Notes: a model not told the origin generated them from the sequence alone. A stretch of 64,000 nucleotides of DNA from Archaeoglobus profundus DSM 5631 (GCF_000025285.1 NC_013741.1:744001-808000), one strand, 5' to 3'. Counted from the stretch's first letter, positions 51,545-60,317 are shown. Translations and numbers: made by a program.

Positions 51545-51829
51545 ATGCCATATGCAATTGAAAACGGAATTGTCAGATTCAAACGTAAGCTGGTCAAAAG
51601 GAGAAACGGAAACAGTAAACTCTGTTTACTATATCTCCCAGCATTCATCGAGAAGTATGGAGATGAAGTTCTCGTTGAAGTTGACACGATAGTGAAAGTC
51701 AACGGCAAGGTATGTATTCCTGTATATTGCAAAACTCGGCTTTTCGTCTGGAGGATGGAATGGGCAATGGATAGAGATGTAATTACCTTTATCATCAGCA
51801 ACATCAAGGTGTTTGAGGAGTATCTCTAA
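51545..51829 (+). CDS. Hypothetical protein of the second element
   Basis: About 94 aa, ATG 51545 after GAGGAGATC. Basic strand-rich first half (VRFKRKLVKRR, KYGDEVLVEVDTIVKV), no family recognised, slightly like AbrB-type beta proteins. Its second half lies opposite the end of the primase gene, so one of the two frames is probably not intact there. Confidence 0.4.
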   Translation: MPYAIENGIVRFKRKLVKRRNGNSKLCLLYLPAFIEKYGDEVLVEVDTIVKVNGKVCIPVYCKTRLFVWRMEWAMDRDVITFIISNIKVFEEYL

Positions 51830-52558
51830 CCACTTCTCAAGGAGGTCGTCAGCTTTCTTCCCTTCCTCTCCTGTATCTGCTCTCGACTTCTCCTTAAAGT
51901 AATCTTCAAACAACTCGTTTATGAGTTCCTTGTTTGCACAGCACTCTAAGAGGAGAGAATAAAGTTCTTCGATTGAATTGATTGTCAAAATTTGATCGGG
52001 TGAATTTGGAAGCGGAGTGAGCCACTCGTATCGTGTGCGCTTGTCGGGATGAATTGAAGGTGGCGCTACAAACTGCCTTCCGTCTCCCAATATTTCGAGA
52101 ATAGTGACTGTCTCTTTTCCAGCATCTTCGGGGTAAAAGAGGAGACTTTGGTCGATTTCCTCCTTTCGCTTAACTAACTTCTTCGAGAACGCTAAAACTT
52201 CAGGGTTTTCCGATCTGACTACTAACGCAACCCCTCTGGAAGTGGTGTGAGCCAACCCTCCTTTTTTGATAGCTGGTTCAGGATTCCATCCAAGAATTTT
52301 CGGTTGGTCAACGTCAATTCTCAAGATTTTACTTAATGATCCTGTAACAATGCCAACATTGAACTTGAATCGAGAGGTTACGATCTCGTTGATCGTTTCT
52401 TCGTTTGAATATTCTCCAGAATACCATTTTTCAGGATCATCCCATCCTTTCCAAAACGGTCTTTTGCCTTCGAGAGGAATGAATTTCCAGCCGAGTTGAT
52501 CGTATTTTTCCAAAAGACTTAAATATTCATTTTTTATATCTTCATTAAACCCGCTCAC
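51629..52558 (-). CDS. Primase-polymerase (AEP/PrimPol-like) of the second element
   Basis: About 309 aa. N-terminal bifunctional primase-polymerase features: KFNVGIVTGSLSKILRIDVD (about 60-80, the D-x-D metal site IDVD), GDGRQFVAPPSIHPD (about 155-170, His of the third motif). C-terminal HCPFHPPDEKPSF resembles the CHC2 zinc-binding start of primases. GTG 52558 with GGGGTGG upstream. Such proteins replicate archaeal plasmids and viruses. Confidence 0.7.
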   Translation of the reverse strand: MSGFNEDIKNEYLSLLEKYDQLGWKFIPLEGKRPFWKGWDDPEKWYSGEYSNEETINEIVTSRFKFNVGIVTGSLSKILRIDVDQPKILGWNPEPAIKKGGLAHTTSRGVALVVRSENPEVLAFSKKLVKRKEEIDQSLLFYPEDAGKETVTILEILGDGRQFVAPPSIHPDKRTRYEWLTPLPNSPDQILTINSIEELYSLLLECCANKELINELFEDYFKEKSRADTGEEGKKADDLLEKWLEILLKHLDVADDKGNYISIHCPFHPPDEKPSFAIYRNTYLAVDFHYRVNFNENFISILLDECWEI

Positions 52559-52582
52559 CTGAACCACCCCTTATTTCTAAAA

Positions 52583-52777
52583 TCAATTATCGTTGAGCCT
52601 GACACCCAAATAATCTGCATAATACTCGATAGCCTTCCTAATCACTTCAGAAGCGTTTTTGTGAGCAATTGGTTTTGAATACTCCTTTCTCAGGATTTTC
52701 TCAATTATTCGAGCATGTTCTGGGTAAATTGTGACACTTAGTTGCACCTTATCCCACTTTGTTCGGATACCTACCAT
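52583..52777 (-). CDS. Ribbon-helix-helix regulator
   Basis: About 64 aa from ATG 52777 (the frame extends to 52795). KVQLSVTIYPEHARIIEKIL and NASEVIRKAIEYYADYL fit an RHH. Divergent from the wHTH gene across a short region with TACTCATAC (52797-52805) and GTGTGAGTA (52846-52854), inverted half sites. Likely copy-number or switch regulator. Confidence 0.6.
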   Translation of the reverse strand: MVGIRTKWDKVQLSVTIYPEHARIIEKILRKEYSKPIAHKNASEVIRKAIEYYADYLGVRLNDN

Positions 52778-52796
52778 TTTACTCACCTTCTGCAAT

Positions 52797-52854
52797 TACT
52801 CATACTATGAAGTAAAATGGATTGATAATGTTTAAATACTTTTTGGTGTGAGTA
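52797..52854. promoter_or_regulatory. Divergent promoter with near-inverted half sites
   Basis: TACTCATAC and GTGTGAGTA are inverted with one difference and flank TTTAAATAC (about 52831-52839), a probable TATA element of the plus-strand wHTH gene. Candidate operator of the RHH or wHTH protein. Confidence 0.45.
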
Positions 52855-52859
52855 TCTTC

Positions 52860-53441
52860 ATGGATCGAGAAATTGTTGGCAAGATTGTAGAAGCTTTAAT
52901 GGATGGTCCTATGGATTGGAAAATGCTTAAGGAAAAAACAAAATTAGCAGACGGAACATTAGCCAAATATTTGAAGAAGATGATTGAGGAAGGGATTATT
53001 GAAGAGGAAATATATATGAAAGACAGAAGAAAGAAGATTTATAGATTAGTGCCTTGTGAAAAGACTTTTGAAATATCTATTCAAAAATTTATTGCGAAGA
53101 CCTTCTTATTACGTATTCAGCTTGATTTTGAAGAGGGGAAGAATTTAGAAGTTATTGAAAAACGATTTGGGAAGGGTATGCTAATCTTTTTGTTTAGTGG
53201 TGAAAAGGGGGTTGAAGTTAGTAAAATGGTGGTTGATCATTTTCAAGAATTCATGCAGAGTGTAGATGAGGAAATTATTGAGAGATACAAGAAAGAATTT
53301 GAGGACATTTGGAACCAGGCAAAAGAATACATTGTAGATATGATTAAAAAGTATGCTGGTATTGACATACATCAATTCGATCCTAAGAAATATAGAATTG
53401 AATTTGATATTAAATTTATGAGAGGCGAAAGTGCAGACTGA
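52860..53441 (+). CDS. Winged-helix protein of the second element
   Basis: About 193 aa. N-terminal winged helix (EALMDGPMDWKMLKEKT, GTLAKYLKKMIEEGII, DRRKKIYRL), then a long helical region (60-193) that may sense or dimerise. Resembles archaeal ArsR/HTH_5-like fusions. ATG 52860 with GGTGTGAG upstream; GTG 52848 is an alternative. Confidence 0.65.
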   Translation: MDREIVGKIVEALMDGPMDWKMLKEKTKLADGTLAKYLKKMIEEGIIEEEIYMKDRRKKIYRLVPCEKTFEISIQKFIAKTFLLRIQLDFEEGKNLEVIEKRFGKGMLIFLFSGEKGVEVSKMVVDHFQEFMQSVDEEIIERYKKEFEDIWNQAKEYIVDMIKKYAGIDIHQFDPKKYRIEFDIKFMRGESAD

Positions 53442-53957
53442 AGTTTTCTTTCTTAGCATCATTGTGTGATAACATAGCAAAGGAGTTGAAATTGGAAATT
53501 TGAAAACTTTTACTTTTTTTCGAATCTTTTTATAAAATTCTTTGGAAGAAGGTCACGGGTAAAAAGATGATCGAGTGAGTTTTTTTCATTTTTGAGATAA
53601 TTAAGGAGAATGGAGAAAATGGTGTTTGAGGATTTTATAAGGGAGTGGTATAAAGGTCACGGGTAACAGGTTGTATCTATTATTGTTTAATACTTCTGTA
53701 TGCTACATCATCACAAACTTAACCAAATCAAAACCCATTAAATGGAACCCAATACCCATGACTAAAATTCTTCCCCCTTATAAAAACGCAGAACTCTTCC
53801 TTCTCAATTCTGCGAAAATATTTCCAAAACAAATAAAAGTCACTCGCCCGTCTTTTTACCCGTGACCTTTCTAAACGATTAATATATTTTCAAGATTATT
53901 AAATCTGCTACCAACTACCTTTAGCAAACCTTATTTTATTCTTGATCAAGAATCATT
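53442..53957. other. Intergenic region with 35-bp inverted repeat pair
   Basis: 516 bp without a convincing gene. The only structure is the pair of arms at 53549-53583 and 53835-53869 and an internal 14-nt copy at 53653-53666 (separate entry). The remainder is AT-rich, and no open frame has a ribosome site. Confidence 0.6.
53549..53869. repeat. Inverted repeat pair with GGTCACGGGT core
   Basis: Left arm 53549-53583 and right arm 53835-53869 are inverted: 19 identical bases (AAGGTCACGGGTAAAAAGA), a 4-base difference, CGAGTGA, one difference, TTTT. A third direct copy of AAGGTCACGGGTAA lies at 53653-53666. Could be iterons of a replication origin, ends of a small non-autonomous element, or a regulator array. 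Confidence 0.65.
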
Positions 53958-54182
53958 ATGCCGAGACCTAAGCAAAACGAGGCATATTTACACCTTTACA
54001 TCGATAAAAATATTCTCGAGAGAGCTAAGCAATTGATCCCCAATCTGTCTATTTTCGTTGAGAGTAAGCTCAAGGAATACGTTATTCTTGCAGAACACGG
54101 TTTAGTTGGAGGGGTTGGATGGACCGGTGGGGATTTGAACCCCAGGCCTTCGCCATGCCAAGGCGACGCTCTACCAGGCTGA
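53958..54182 (+). CDS. Integrase N-terminal piece with RHH-like domain, reading into tRNA-Ala
   Basis: 74 codons. Residues 10-45 (LHLYIDKNILERAKQLIPN, LSIFVESKLKEY) are a CcdA-like RHH similar to IntN at 26.7 kb; the frame then crosses the tRNA-Ala 3' end antisense (GGDLNPRPSP), as SSV-type attachment cores do. Probably the N-terminal part left at the right end of the second element. Confidence 0.6.
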   Translation: MPRPKQNEAYLHLYIDKNILERAKQLIPNLSIFVESKLKEYVILAEHGLVGGVGWTGGDLNPRPSPCQGDALPG

Positions 54183-54193
54183 GCTACCGGCCC
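54120..54193 (-). tRNA. tRNA-Ala(GGC)
   Basis: Minus-strand cloverleaf: acceptor GGGCCGG (54187-54193) pairs with CCGGTCC (54121-54127), with the G3-U70 alanine identity pair. Anticodon stem TCGCC/GGCGA with loop TTGGCAT gives GGC. T loop TTCAAAT. Its 3' end is the right border of the second element. Confidence 0.97.
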
Positions 54194-54233
54194 TCTGCTC
54201 TCTATGGAGCTGAAGTGATTAAAAACGTTTCGC

Positions 54234-55853
54234 TCAAATTTCGAAGAAGTGCTTTACCCTATCAAAAACATCACCCAAAACATCTCTCAATTCATCCAAA
54301 CTACTGTAGGGTCTATTCGCAATAATCTTTCCAGCTAGAGCTTTGCCTATACCCGGTACGGCTTCAAGCTGATAAAGTTTAGCTGTGTTTGGATTTAGAA
54401 TGGGAACGGCTGTAATAGACCTCTGACCGTAATCGACAACTCTTGCATCAATAATCGTGTTTCTTTCGTATTCTCCAACAATCCCAACAAGGAGAGGATA
54501 TGTCGCGATCTGCCTTGCAAAAGTAATCCTTCCTTTTTTGAGCTCGCATCTAAGATCTGCCAACTTTCTACCTATTGGAACTATCCTCTTAAGCATCTCC
54601 CGATCTATCTCCTTCCTAACTTTTTCCTTAAACACCTTGAAATACTTCTTATGCTTCACAACGTTCCTGTAACCTACCTTCTCCATTGGAGTTCCTTTGA
54701 AAATCTTAACCTGCCTTATGTTTATCCTCCTAACCCAAAGATCCTCCTCGAGAAGCTCCTTAAGGAACTCGTAGTTTTTTTCGAAAGTTCTCTTTGTCTC
54801 TCCCTTTAAACCTATGACGAAGTTTATTCCTGGCAGAAAGCAGGGTAAACCGTTATACCCCACACTTCTATACTCGTTCACAAGTCTTATGGCAAATTTA
54901 ACCTCTTCCGGAGTTGCACACAAGTTGTTTTCCCCAACAACCCTTTCATCCGCACTTTCCAATCCCATAGCCCCCACATTTCCCGGTGTCTGGTACGTTA
55001 TGATCGTTTTGATAGCTTCTCTGCTTTCCTCGGGATGAACTGCTATCGTCTTTGGATTAACATTATCGAGGTGTAAAGTCTTTATGCGTGGACAATTTTC
55101 CCATATGGCCTTGTGAAAACCTTTCATGAATTCTGGATTGGGTTTAGGTATGTCGTACCTGAAATCCGCCATGTATGTGAAGAAATCAGTCTGATTTCCC
55201 AGTCTGAAGTATCTAACGCCGTTGTCGTAGAGAGCCTTTATCTCAGCTATAACACCCTCAGGACTTCTCATTTCAAGCTTATGGAACCTCTCTATGCAGA
55301 ATGAACATCTCCCCCAATAACAACCCTTGTAAGTCTCAATTTCACAAATCACGTAAGGGAAATCGGGATGCTGTTTAACTACTTCCGCACCCAGTATGGC
55401 GAATCTGTTTATGAAGTCCCTTCCACTAGCAACCTTCACATTCTTCTTAAACCTCCTAGCTAGTAGTTCCAGCAATTTTCGCTCAAACGGATAGTCCACT
55501 ATCTCGTAAAACTCCTCCAAGTATCTCCTATCCTTGTCATCTATTTCTAGCGTTATAGGACCAACAAGTATCTTCTCAACATTCAAACTCGCTAAGTTTT
55601 TTAGATCCTTAAGGGAAAGAGGATTTCCACCAAGATACTTGCCCGGAACTGCTATTCCTGCTATGACAATTACCAAATCGAACTTCTCAAGGTCAAACTC
55701 CCTTCCTCTGATCTGATCTATCGTAAAGTATTTTGAATTGACTCCAAAGTTCTTCAATATCCCGTAGATGTATCTCGGATAGGGAGCTATATAAGGCGGA
55801 ACTCCTAGACAGGAGGGCTCATCTACGTAGCCGTCGAGTATTGCGACTTTCAC
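54234..55853 (-). CDS. Radical SAM protein with C-terminal helix-hairpin-helix
   Basis: 539 aa from GTG 55853. Cobalamin-like N-terminal region (AILDGYVDEPSCLGVPPYI), then C-x3-C... cluster in YKGCYWGRCSFC (C-x3-C-x2-C, near 190-200), radical SAM barrel, and a C-terminal HhH (YQLEAVPGIGKALAGKIIANRPY, about 495-515). Archaeal members of this B12-type family are uncharacterised; the HhH suggests nucleic-acid contact. A TATA-like CTTTTAAAC about 25 nt upstream supports a leaderless GTG start rather than the longer frame. Confidence 0.85.
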   Translation of the reverse strand: MKVAILDGYVDEPSCLGVPPYIAPYPRYIYGILKNFGVNSKYFTIDQIRGREFDLEKFDLVIVIAGIAVPGKYLGGNPLSLKDLKNLASLNVEKILVGPITLEIDDKDRRYLEEFYEIVDYPFERKLLELLARRFKKNVKVASGRDFINRFAILGAEVVKQHPDFPYVICEIETYKGCYWGRCSFCIERFHKLEMRSPEGVIAEIKALYDNGVRYFRLGNQTDFFTYMADFRYDIPKPNPEFMKGFHKAIWENCPRIKTLHLDNVNPKTIAVHPEESREAIKTIITYQTPGNVGAMGLESADERVVGENNLCATPEEVKFAIRLVNEYRSVGYNGLPCFLPGINFVIGLKGETKRTFEKNYEFLKELLEEDLWVRRINIRQVKIFKGTPMEKVGYRNVVKHKKYFKVFKEKVRKEIDREMLKRIVPIGRKLADLRCELKKGRITFARQIATYPLLVGIVGEYERNTIIDARVVDYGQRSITAVPILNPNTAKLYQLEAVPGIGKALAGKIIANRPYSSLDELRDVLGDVFDRVKHFFEI

Positions 55854-55871
55854 GAAGGTGAGTTGGGTGGA

Positions 55872-56438
55872 ATGTTTAAAAGCAAAGTGCAACTCGAAAA
55901 CATGGCAGTTGAGGATAGGATAAGGAGAGCCAAGAAAATGCTGAGTCAGATAAACCCCGATAAAGTAAAGGATGATTTGAAGAAGCTTGAAAGAGCTATA
56001 GAGGAGACTTGGAGCTATATGAAAGAGATAGGAGTTAATGAAATATGTAAAAAATGCGCTGAAGAGACTGGAAGCTGTTGCAAAGAGTGGGTAGAAGATG
56101 AGGTCGACGATGTTATGATTGTCATGAACATGCTGATGGGTGTTAAAATGCCAGAGAAGCGGTTTAAAGAAGGTTTTTGTTACTTCTTAAGTGAAAATGG
56201 TTGCATTCTAAAGGTTAGACCAACCATATGCGTAAACTTTCTCTGCGATAAGATCACAAAAACGATAGGGTTCGAGAATGAGAAAAAACTGCAAGAGATT
56301 GCCGGAAGGGAGTTAGAACTGGGTTTTATCGTTAGAGAGAAGATTCTGAAACAGCTATCCTTCTATTTTTTGGAACGAAATTCCTCAAAATCTTACCGTT
56401 TGCCTTCCCACAGCCGAGAAAAAATTTCCTCCACTTAA
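55872..56438 (+). CDS. Cys-cluster protein (YkgJ/UPF0153-like)
   Basis: About 188 aa. CKKCAEETGSCCKEW (about 58-72), GFCYFLSENGCIL, VRPTICVNFLC match the iron/zinc-chelating cysteine cluster of the YkgJ family. Function unknown. ATG 55872 after GGGTGG. Its 3' end overlaps the convergent 56332 gene by about 107 bp, so the last residues may not be conserved. Confidence 0.72.
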   Translation: MFKSKVQLENMAVEDRIRRAKKMLSQINPDKVKDDLKKLERAIEETWSYMKEIGVNEICKKCAEETGSCCKEWVEDEVDDVMIVMNMLMGVKMPEKRFKEGFCYFLSENGCILKVRPTICVNFLCDKITKTIGFENEKKLQEIAGRELELGFIVREKILKQLSFYFLERNSSKSYRLPSHSREKISST

Positions 56439-56757
56439 CTATTACGTAACCTCTCAGATTGCACTCTATATCCTTCCCGCTCATCCAAGCTAAGGCTTTC
56501 TCATCATCCACTGTAAGAACGTTCTTCTTAGCAAATTTACCAACCAAAAAGCAACCCTCTATTGATAATCTAAAGCCATTGTCGTCGAGCGTTCCAAAGT
56601 ATATGCCGTAGTGATAGGTTGGAAGATCGAGGTTACAGGGTTTAAACGCGTATACTCTCCTCTTACCTCTCTCTTCAAACTCGAGGTTTAAGCTAAAAAA
56701 TTCTTCTTTAGATATGCCAAATTGTTTCTCTAAAAAATTTGCTATTTTCTCTTTCAT
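56332..56757 (-). CDS. PUA-like protein resembling RsmF/NOP2 C-terminal domains
   Basis: 141 aa. ALAWMSGKDIECNLRGYVIVKWRKFFLGCGKA and PTYHYGIYFGTL resemble the C-terminal domain of NOL1/NOP2/RsmF RNA m5C methyltransferases, here without the catalytic domain. Probably binds RNA. ATG 56757 abuts the aEF1B stop (4-bp overlap). Confidence 0.6.
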   Translation of the reverse strand: MKEKIANFLEKQFGISKEEFFSLNLEFEERGKRRVYAFKPCNLDLPTYHYGIYFGTLDDNGFRLSIEGCFLVGKFAKKNVLTVDDEKALAWMSGKDIECNLRGYVIVKWRKFFLGCGKANGKILRNFVPKNRRIAVSESSL

Positions 56758-57020
56758 AAGAGTTCAGTTGCTTCAACCTCTACACTTTCAACTCCATCGA
56801 TATTCTGAATTCTTTCGACGAGCTGGTCTCCTATCTCTCCCTCGTCCGGCATTACAGCCACAATCAAGAGTGCTTTCAAGCCGAATGCTATTGGCTGAAT
56901 CTTGTAATCCTTGATCTCCACGTTTTCAGGGGCTACCTCTTTGATTTTCTCATAGATCTTTTCCAAGTCGATGTCTACGTCTTCTGGCATAACTCTCAAC
57001 TTCATGTAGACCTTACCCAT
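56754..57020 (-). CDS. ef1b: Elongation factor aEF-1B (beta subunit)
   Basis: 88 aa, normal archaeal length. Strand-helix pattern VYMKLRVMPEDVDIDLEKIYEKI, EIKDYKIQPIAFGLKALLIVAVMPDEGE, QNIDGVESVEVEATELL. Nucleotide-exchange factor for aEF-1A. Preceded by a zinc-ribbon gene with 9 bp gap, as often in archaea. Confidence 0.95.
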   Translation of the reverse strand: MGKVYMKLRVMPEDVDIDLEKIYEKIKEVAPENVEIKDYKIQPIAFGLKALLIVAVMPDEGEIGDQLVERIQNIDGVESVEVEATELL

Positions 57021-57029
57021 GCTATCACC

Positions 57030-57185
57030 TCACGGTCCCTCAAACCCGCAGTTGGGGCATTTGTACGGGTTCGCCAACTTCCTACACTTCTTACACCTGT
57101 ATATCGTCTCACCGCAAACTGGGCAAGGGAACGCTACATACGTTGGTCCGATCAAATTCGAGTTACATGTTACGCAAGTCGGCAT
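57030..57185 (-). CDS. Small double zinc-ribbon protein
   Basis: 51 aa from ATG 57185. [38 protein letters not shown]: four CxxC pairs make two ribbons, the archaeal HVO_2753-like family next to aEF1B. A longer frame to 57287 exists but lacks similarity there. Confidence 0.88.
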   Translation of the reverse strand: MPTCVTCNSNLIGPTYVAFPCPVCGETIYRCKKCRKLANPYKCPNCGFEGP

Positions 57186-57316
57186 GCGTTGAAGGAGTGT
57201 TTGAGGATATTTAAAGTTTGGGATAAATCTACAGACTAATTCTGTGCATAACGTTTTCGTAATTGTTGATCCTGGTTGCATCTCCACTTATATACAATTA
57301 CTACAAATCCTAGAGC

Positions 57317-57676
57317 ATGAGTGAACAACTAATTAGGATGTTAAACTTTATAAAAATCTTAAACGATGAATTTTCGGACATCGTAACTGATGTTGATTTA
57401 CATTCAGATAGGCTTAAGATTACGCTTATCGATAACTCGTGGATTGAGATAAGGTATCCCATAAAGCATAAGTTCTCATTTCATTGGCAGAGAGGTAACA
57501 GAATCTATCGACTCGATACAGCCCCACATCACAAATACCTAAAAACTTATCCGAGACACATTCACTTTGAAACGGAAGACAATGTAATTGAGGATTTCAT
57601 AACCAAAGCGGGAGATGAACCCGAGGATGATTTTAGAAACTTCATGAAATGGGTTAGAAAGCAGTTGATGAGGTAG
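57317..57676 (+). CDS. DUF6516 (TumE-like) toxin-type protein
   Basis: 119 aa. IEIRYPIKHKFSFHWQR and RLDTAPHHKYLKTYPRHIHF, DNVIEDFI are hallmark segments of the DUF6516/TumE family. In bacteria TumE acts with an antitoxin. TATA-like ATATAC region just upstream of ATG 57317. The neighbouring gene at 57709 is the candidate partner. Intact. Confidence 0.75.
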   Translation: MSEQLIRMLNFIKILNDEFSDIVTDVDLHSDRLKITLIDNSWIEIRYPIKHKFSFHWQRGNRIYRLDTAPHHKYLKTYPRHIHFETEDNVIEDFITKAGDEPEDDFRNFMKWVRKQLMR

Positions 57677-57708
57677 TCTTTATTAACCTATCAGCCTAAC
57701 TTTGTTTG

Positions 57709-57948
57709 ATGTTGAGAGGTGAGGTAGAACCAATAATTTTGATGACCGAGTTGATCAAGCAGAAAAAAGAGCTTGAGAAGATTCTATCCAAGTATGGGGT
57801 CAAAGAGCCTGAGGAAATTGAAAGAAAGATTGAAAGAGGAGAAATTCCCGAACATCCGAGTTACGAAGATTTTCTATCCGCTTTAGCCTTCAAGCAAAAT
57901 ATTGCAGAATTAAAGAAATCTATTGAAAAGTTTTTAAGGGAGATTTAA
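57709..57948 (+). CDS. Probable antitoxin partner of DUF6516
   Basis: 79 aa, acidic helical protein (LRGEVEPIILMTELIKQKKE, GEIPEHPSYEDFLSALAF). No HTH seen. Follows the DUF6516 gene by 32 bp in the same direction. Its role as antitoxin is inferred from the pairing. Confidence 0.6.
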   Translation: MLRGEVEPIILMTELIKQKKELEKILSKYGVKEPEEIERKIERGEIPEHPSYEDFLSALAFKQNIAELKKSIEKFLREI

Positions 57949-58212
57949 TTTTCTTCTAATTCTGTTCATAACATCCAAACCTTTTTTCGTAATTCTGATC
58001 CTATACGATGGAATCCCCGTGGCACTCTCTTCCCTTTCTACCTTCACAATTTCAACAAGTCCTAAAAGCTCAAGGAAAAAGCAATTCTTCTTAATCGTGT
58101 TGTAATTCGTTTTGAGCAGTTTGGATAAAAGGTAAAAGGAGTAAACCTTCCCGTTACTCAAAACTTTCAAGATTTCGAGCTTTATTCTGTCCGACTCGAG
58201 TAACTCTGCCAT
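57934..58212 (-). CDS. Winged-helix protein
   Basis: About 92 aa from ATG 58212. Winged helix: KLEILKVLSNGKVYSFYLLSKLLKTNYNT, FFLELLGLVEIV, YRIRITKKGLDVM. Convergent with the antitoxin-like gene by 15 bp. Target unknown. The frame extends to 58242. Confidence 0.65.
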   Translation of the reverse strand: MAELLESDRIKLEILKVLSNGKVYSFYLLSKLLKTNYNTIKKNCFFLELLGLVEIVKVEREESATGIPSYRIRITKKGLDVMNRIRRKLNLP

Positions 58213-58303
58213 TTTGTATCGTTCAAAGCAAAATAGTAACATTTAATAGCCAATAACGGTTAAAATTGAATTGATCACTACAATATTGTAGGTGGTGATT
58301 TAC

Positions 58304-60317
58304 GTGAAGTCAATCATGAAGTTTGTAGGATTGATAGCTTTACTCTCGGTTTTAGTAATGTCAACAGCATCCGCTTTTGGGATTCCAAAGATCGGAGAAA
58401 ACTTGAAAAACGTGGGTGAAAGACTGCCAGCAAATGCAACAGTTCTTCCAAAAACTCCATCACAAACACTCCTGAATGTAAAGGAAGTGTCTGGTGTCGT
58501 TTTTGCTCCAAGTAAGTATGCAAAGAGCTTTGTTGAAGATGTGTTAAAGGATGTAAATCTGCCAGATTTCTTGAAGGGCAGGGTTTTCAAGATATACATA
58601 CTGCTCTCTCAAAACGATCGGGCTATACTACTGTCAGAACAAAGCATACCGACATCTAACGCAAGGTTTGAAGGTTGTCGGAATTGATTTTAAGGGTATC
58701 AGAGGACACGATTGGAGAATCTACTACGTCAAAGAGGTTGTGGAGTGTGATACAAACGGAATTCCCACAACGGTAGATGCAATCTTGGACAATCCCAATA
58801 ACTACAGGTTCAAACTTCTGAACATATCCACTCATTACAGAGCTATCAGTTTGATGTTCTACTCCGAAAAACAGTCGAGAGCCTTACCTGTAACGATCGG
58901 ATACGTTTCGGATCACGAAAGAACTTTGAGAGGATTTTTGGAAGATGCGGACGAGTTGTCAAGTAAGCTTGAAAAGAGCAAATTTGACAGAGATGCAATT
59001 GATAGGATTTTGAACGTCAAAAGGGGAATAGGTGTTTTCAGAATAAAGCCGAACTACTGGATTGATGCGGATTGCCACATTAAAGCAATCCTTCTCGGTG
59101 CGGACGATTTCAAAGCTTACATGACTTTGATAGATGCCAGTGAACTAATTAACGTGGCAATTCCCAAGAACGCCAAAGTCGTTCTGTTGGAGGTCGATAG
59201 AATTATAAAGGCCAGTCCTACAACGATATACGAACTGAAAACGTCCGATTTGAGGGGTAAGCACGTCGTATTCGAATGTGTTGGAGATGGATTTAACGTG
59301 AGCGTAAAGAAATCACTCGAAAAGGTTGCGTTGTATCTTGATCCAGAGGTAGCAATGGCTGTGAAATCTAATCCGATTGATACAATAGTTCAAGCTGAAG
59401 TCTTCTGGTATCCTCTCATTCCAGAATTGAAGGAATTGAATAAGCATTCGATTTTGGCAGTCGGAATTTTAGGGAGCGATAAGGTTCCTAAAAGTGCCAT
59501 TGAGCCATCAGGAGATTTGGGTAAAGTTTTGAAGGTTTACGCGTACATTCCCAAGAACAGAGATGTGGTAATCATCGAAGACAAGAAGATTGTAAGTTAC
59601 GTTAACCCGTCAAAAGTTACTGGAGAGCTAAAGGATAGATTAGATGAACTTAAGGAAGAGATTACGAACGAGATCGTTCAAAGAATAACATCTAAGCCTA
59701 AAATAGTGAGAATACTACCTGTAATAGAGCCGGGAAAGCCTACAACTATTAGAATAGGAGGTATAGTAGATAGCATAAAGCTAAAAGTTAAGAGCAAGGT
59801 GGAAAACGTTGCTGTCAACGTTAAAAAGCTACAAGAATTACCCAAAAATGTCCCCAAGCTAAACTTTAAGGTTTATGCCTATCTTGAGATAAATGTTAAC
59901 ATTAGTGCGAATAACATCGAAGAAGCAACAATATCGTTTAAAGTTGATAAGAGTTGGTTAAGAGAAAACGGTTTGAAAGCGAGGGACATCGTCCTCATGA
60001 AGTTCCTAAACGGTAGATGGATTCAGCTTGAAACGAGTGTGGTTGGCGAAGATGATCACTATGTCTATTACGAGGCAAAAACTACATCCTTCTCCATCTA
60101 CGCGATAGCGACCAAAACAACATCACCTACTACCGTGAGCACAACTCAAACGGTTGCAAAAACAACTACTTCAGAGATTACGCCAACCCAAACCGAAACT
60201 ACAACGGTTGTAGGAATTACGACTGCAAAGGTTGCAACAACTCAAAAAACTCCGGGATTCGAGTTGGGAATTACTTTGATCTGTATTGCAATAGCCCTAT
60301 ATCTTAGAAAGCTCTAA
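58304..60317 (+). pseudogene. Secreted PGF-CTERM-type surface protein, apparently frameshifted
   Basis: First frame 58304-58687 (GTG start after GGTGGTGA): signal peptide, mature region of about 100 aa. Second frame 58668-60317: 549 aa continuing in the same direction, overlapping by 20 bp in another phase, with no ribosome site, no signal peptide, PGF-pre-PGF-like beta modules, Thr-rich linker (TTSEITPTQTETTTV) and C-terminal PGFELGITLICIAIALYLRK, a PGF-CTERM sorting helix. The sensible reading is one gene with a frameshift near 58600-58670; two separate genes or programmed shift are alternatives. A surface protein. Confidence 0.65.

Larger units (their letters stand above)
49494..54182. mobile_element. 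Second integrated element next to tRNA-Ala(GGC), eroded
   Basis: About 4.7 kb with a tyrosine recombinase at the left, a primase-polymerase, two coiled-coil proteins, a pilin/capsid-like two-TM protein, RHH and wHTH regulators, a 35-bp inverted repeat pair and, at the right end, an integrase N-terminal piece reading into tRNA-Ala. A matching att copy at the left was not found. It looks broken, with roughly two breaks and much loss, so it is older than the element at 8.4 kb. Plasmid or virus origin is unresolved; the small membrane protein suggests a spindle-virus relative. Confidence 0.65.

Noticed and set aside
54119-54325. Plus-strand frame overlapping tRNA-Ala and the radical SAM gene
   Set aside because: It covers the tRNA antisense and the 3' end of the radical SAM gene; no ribosome site.
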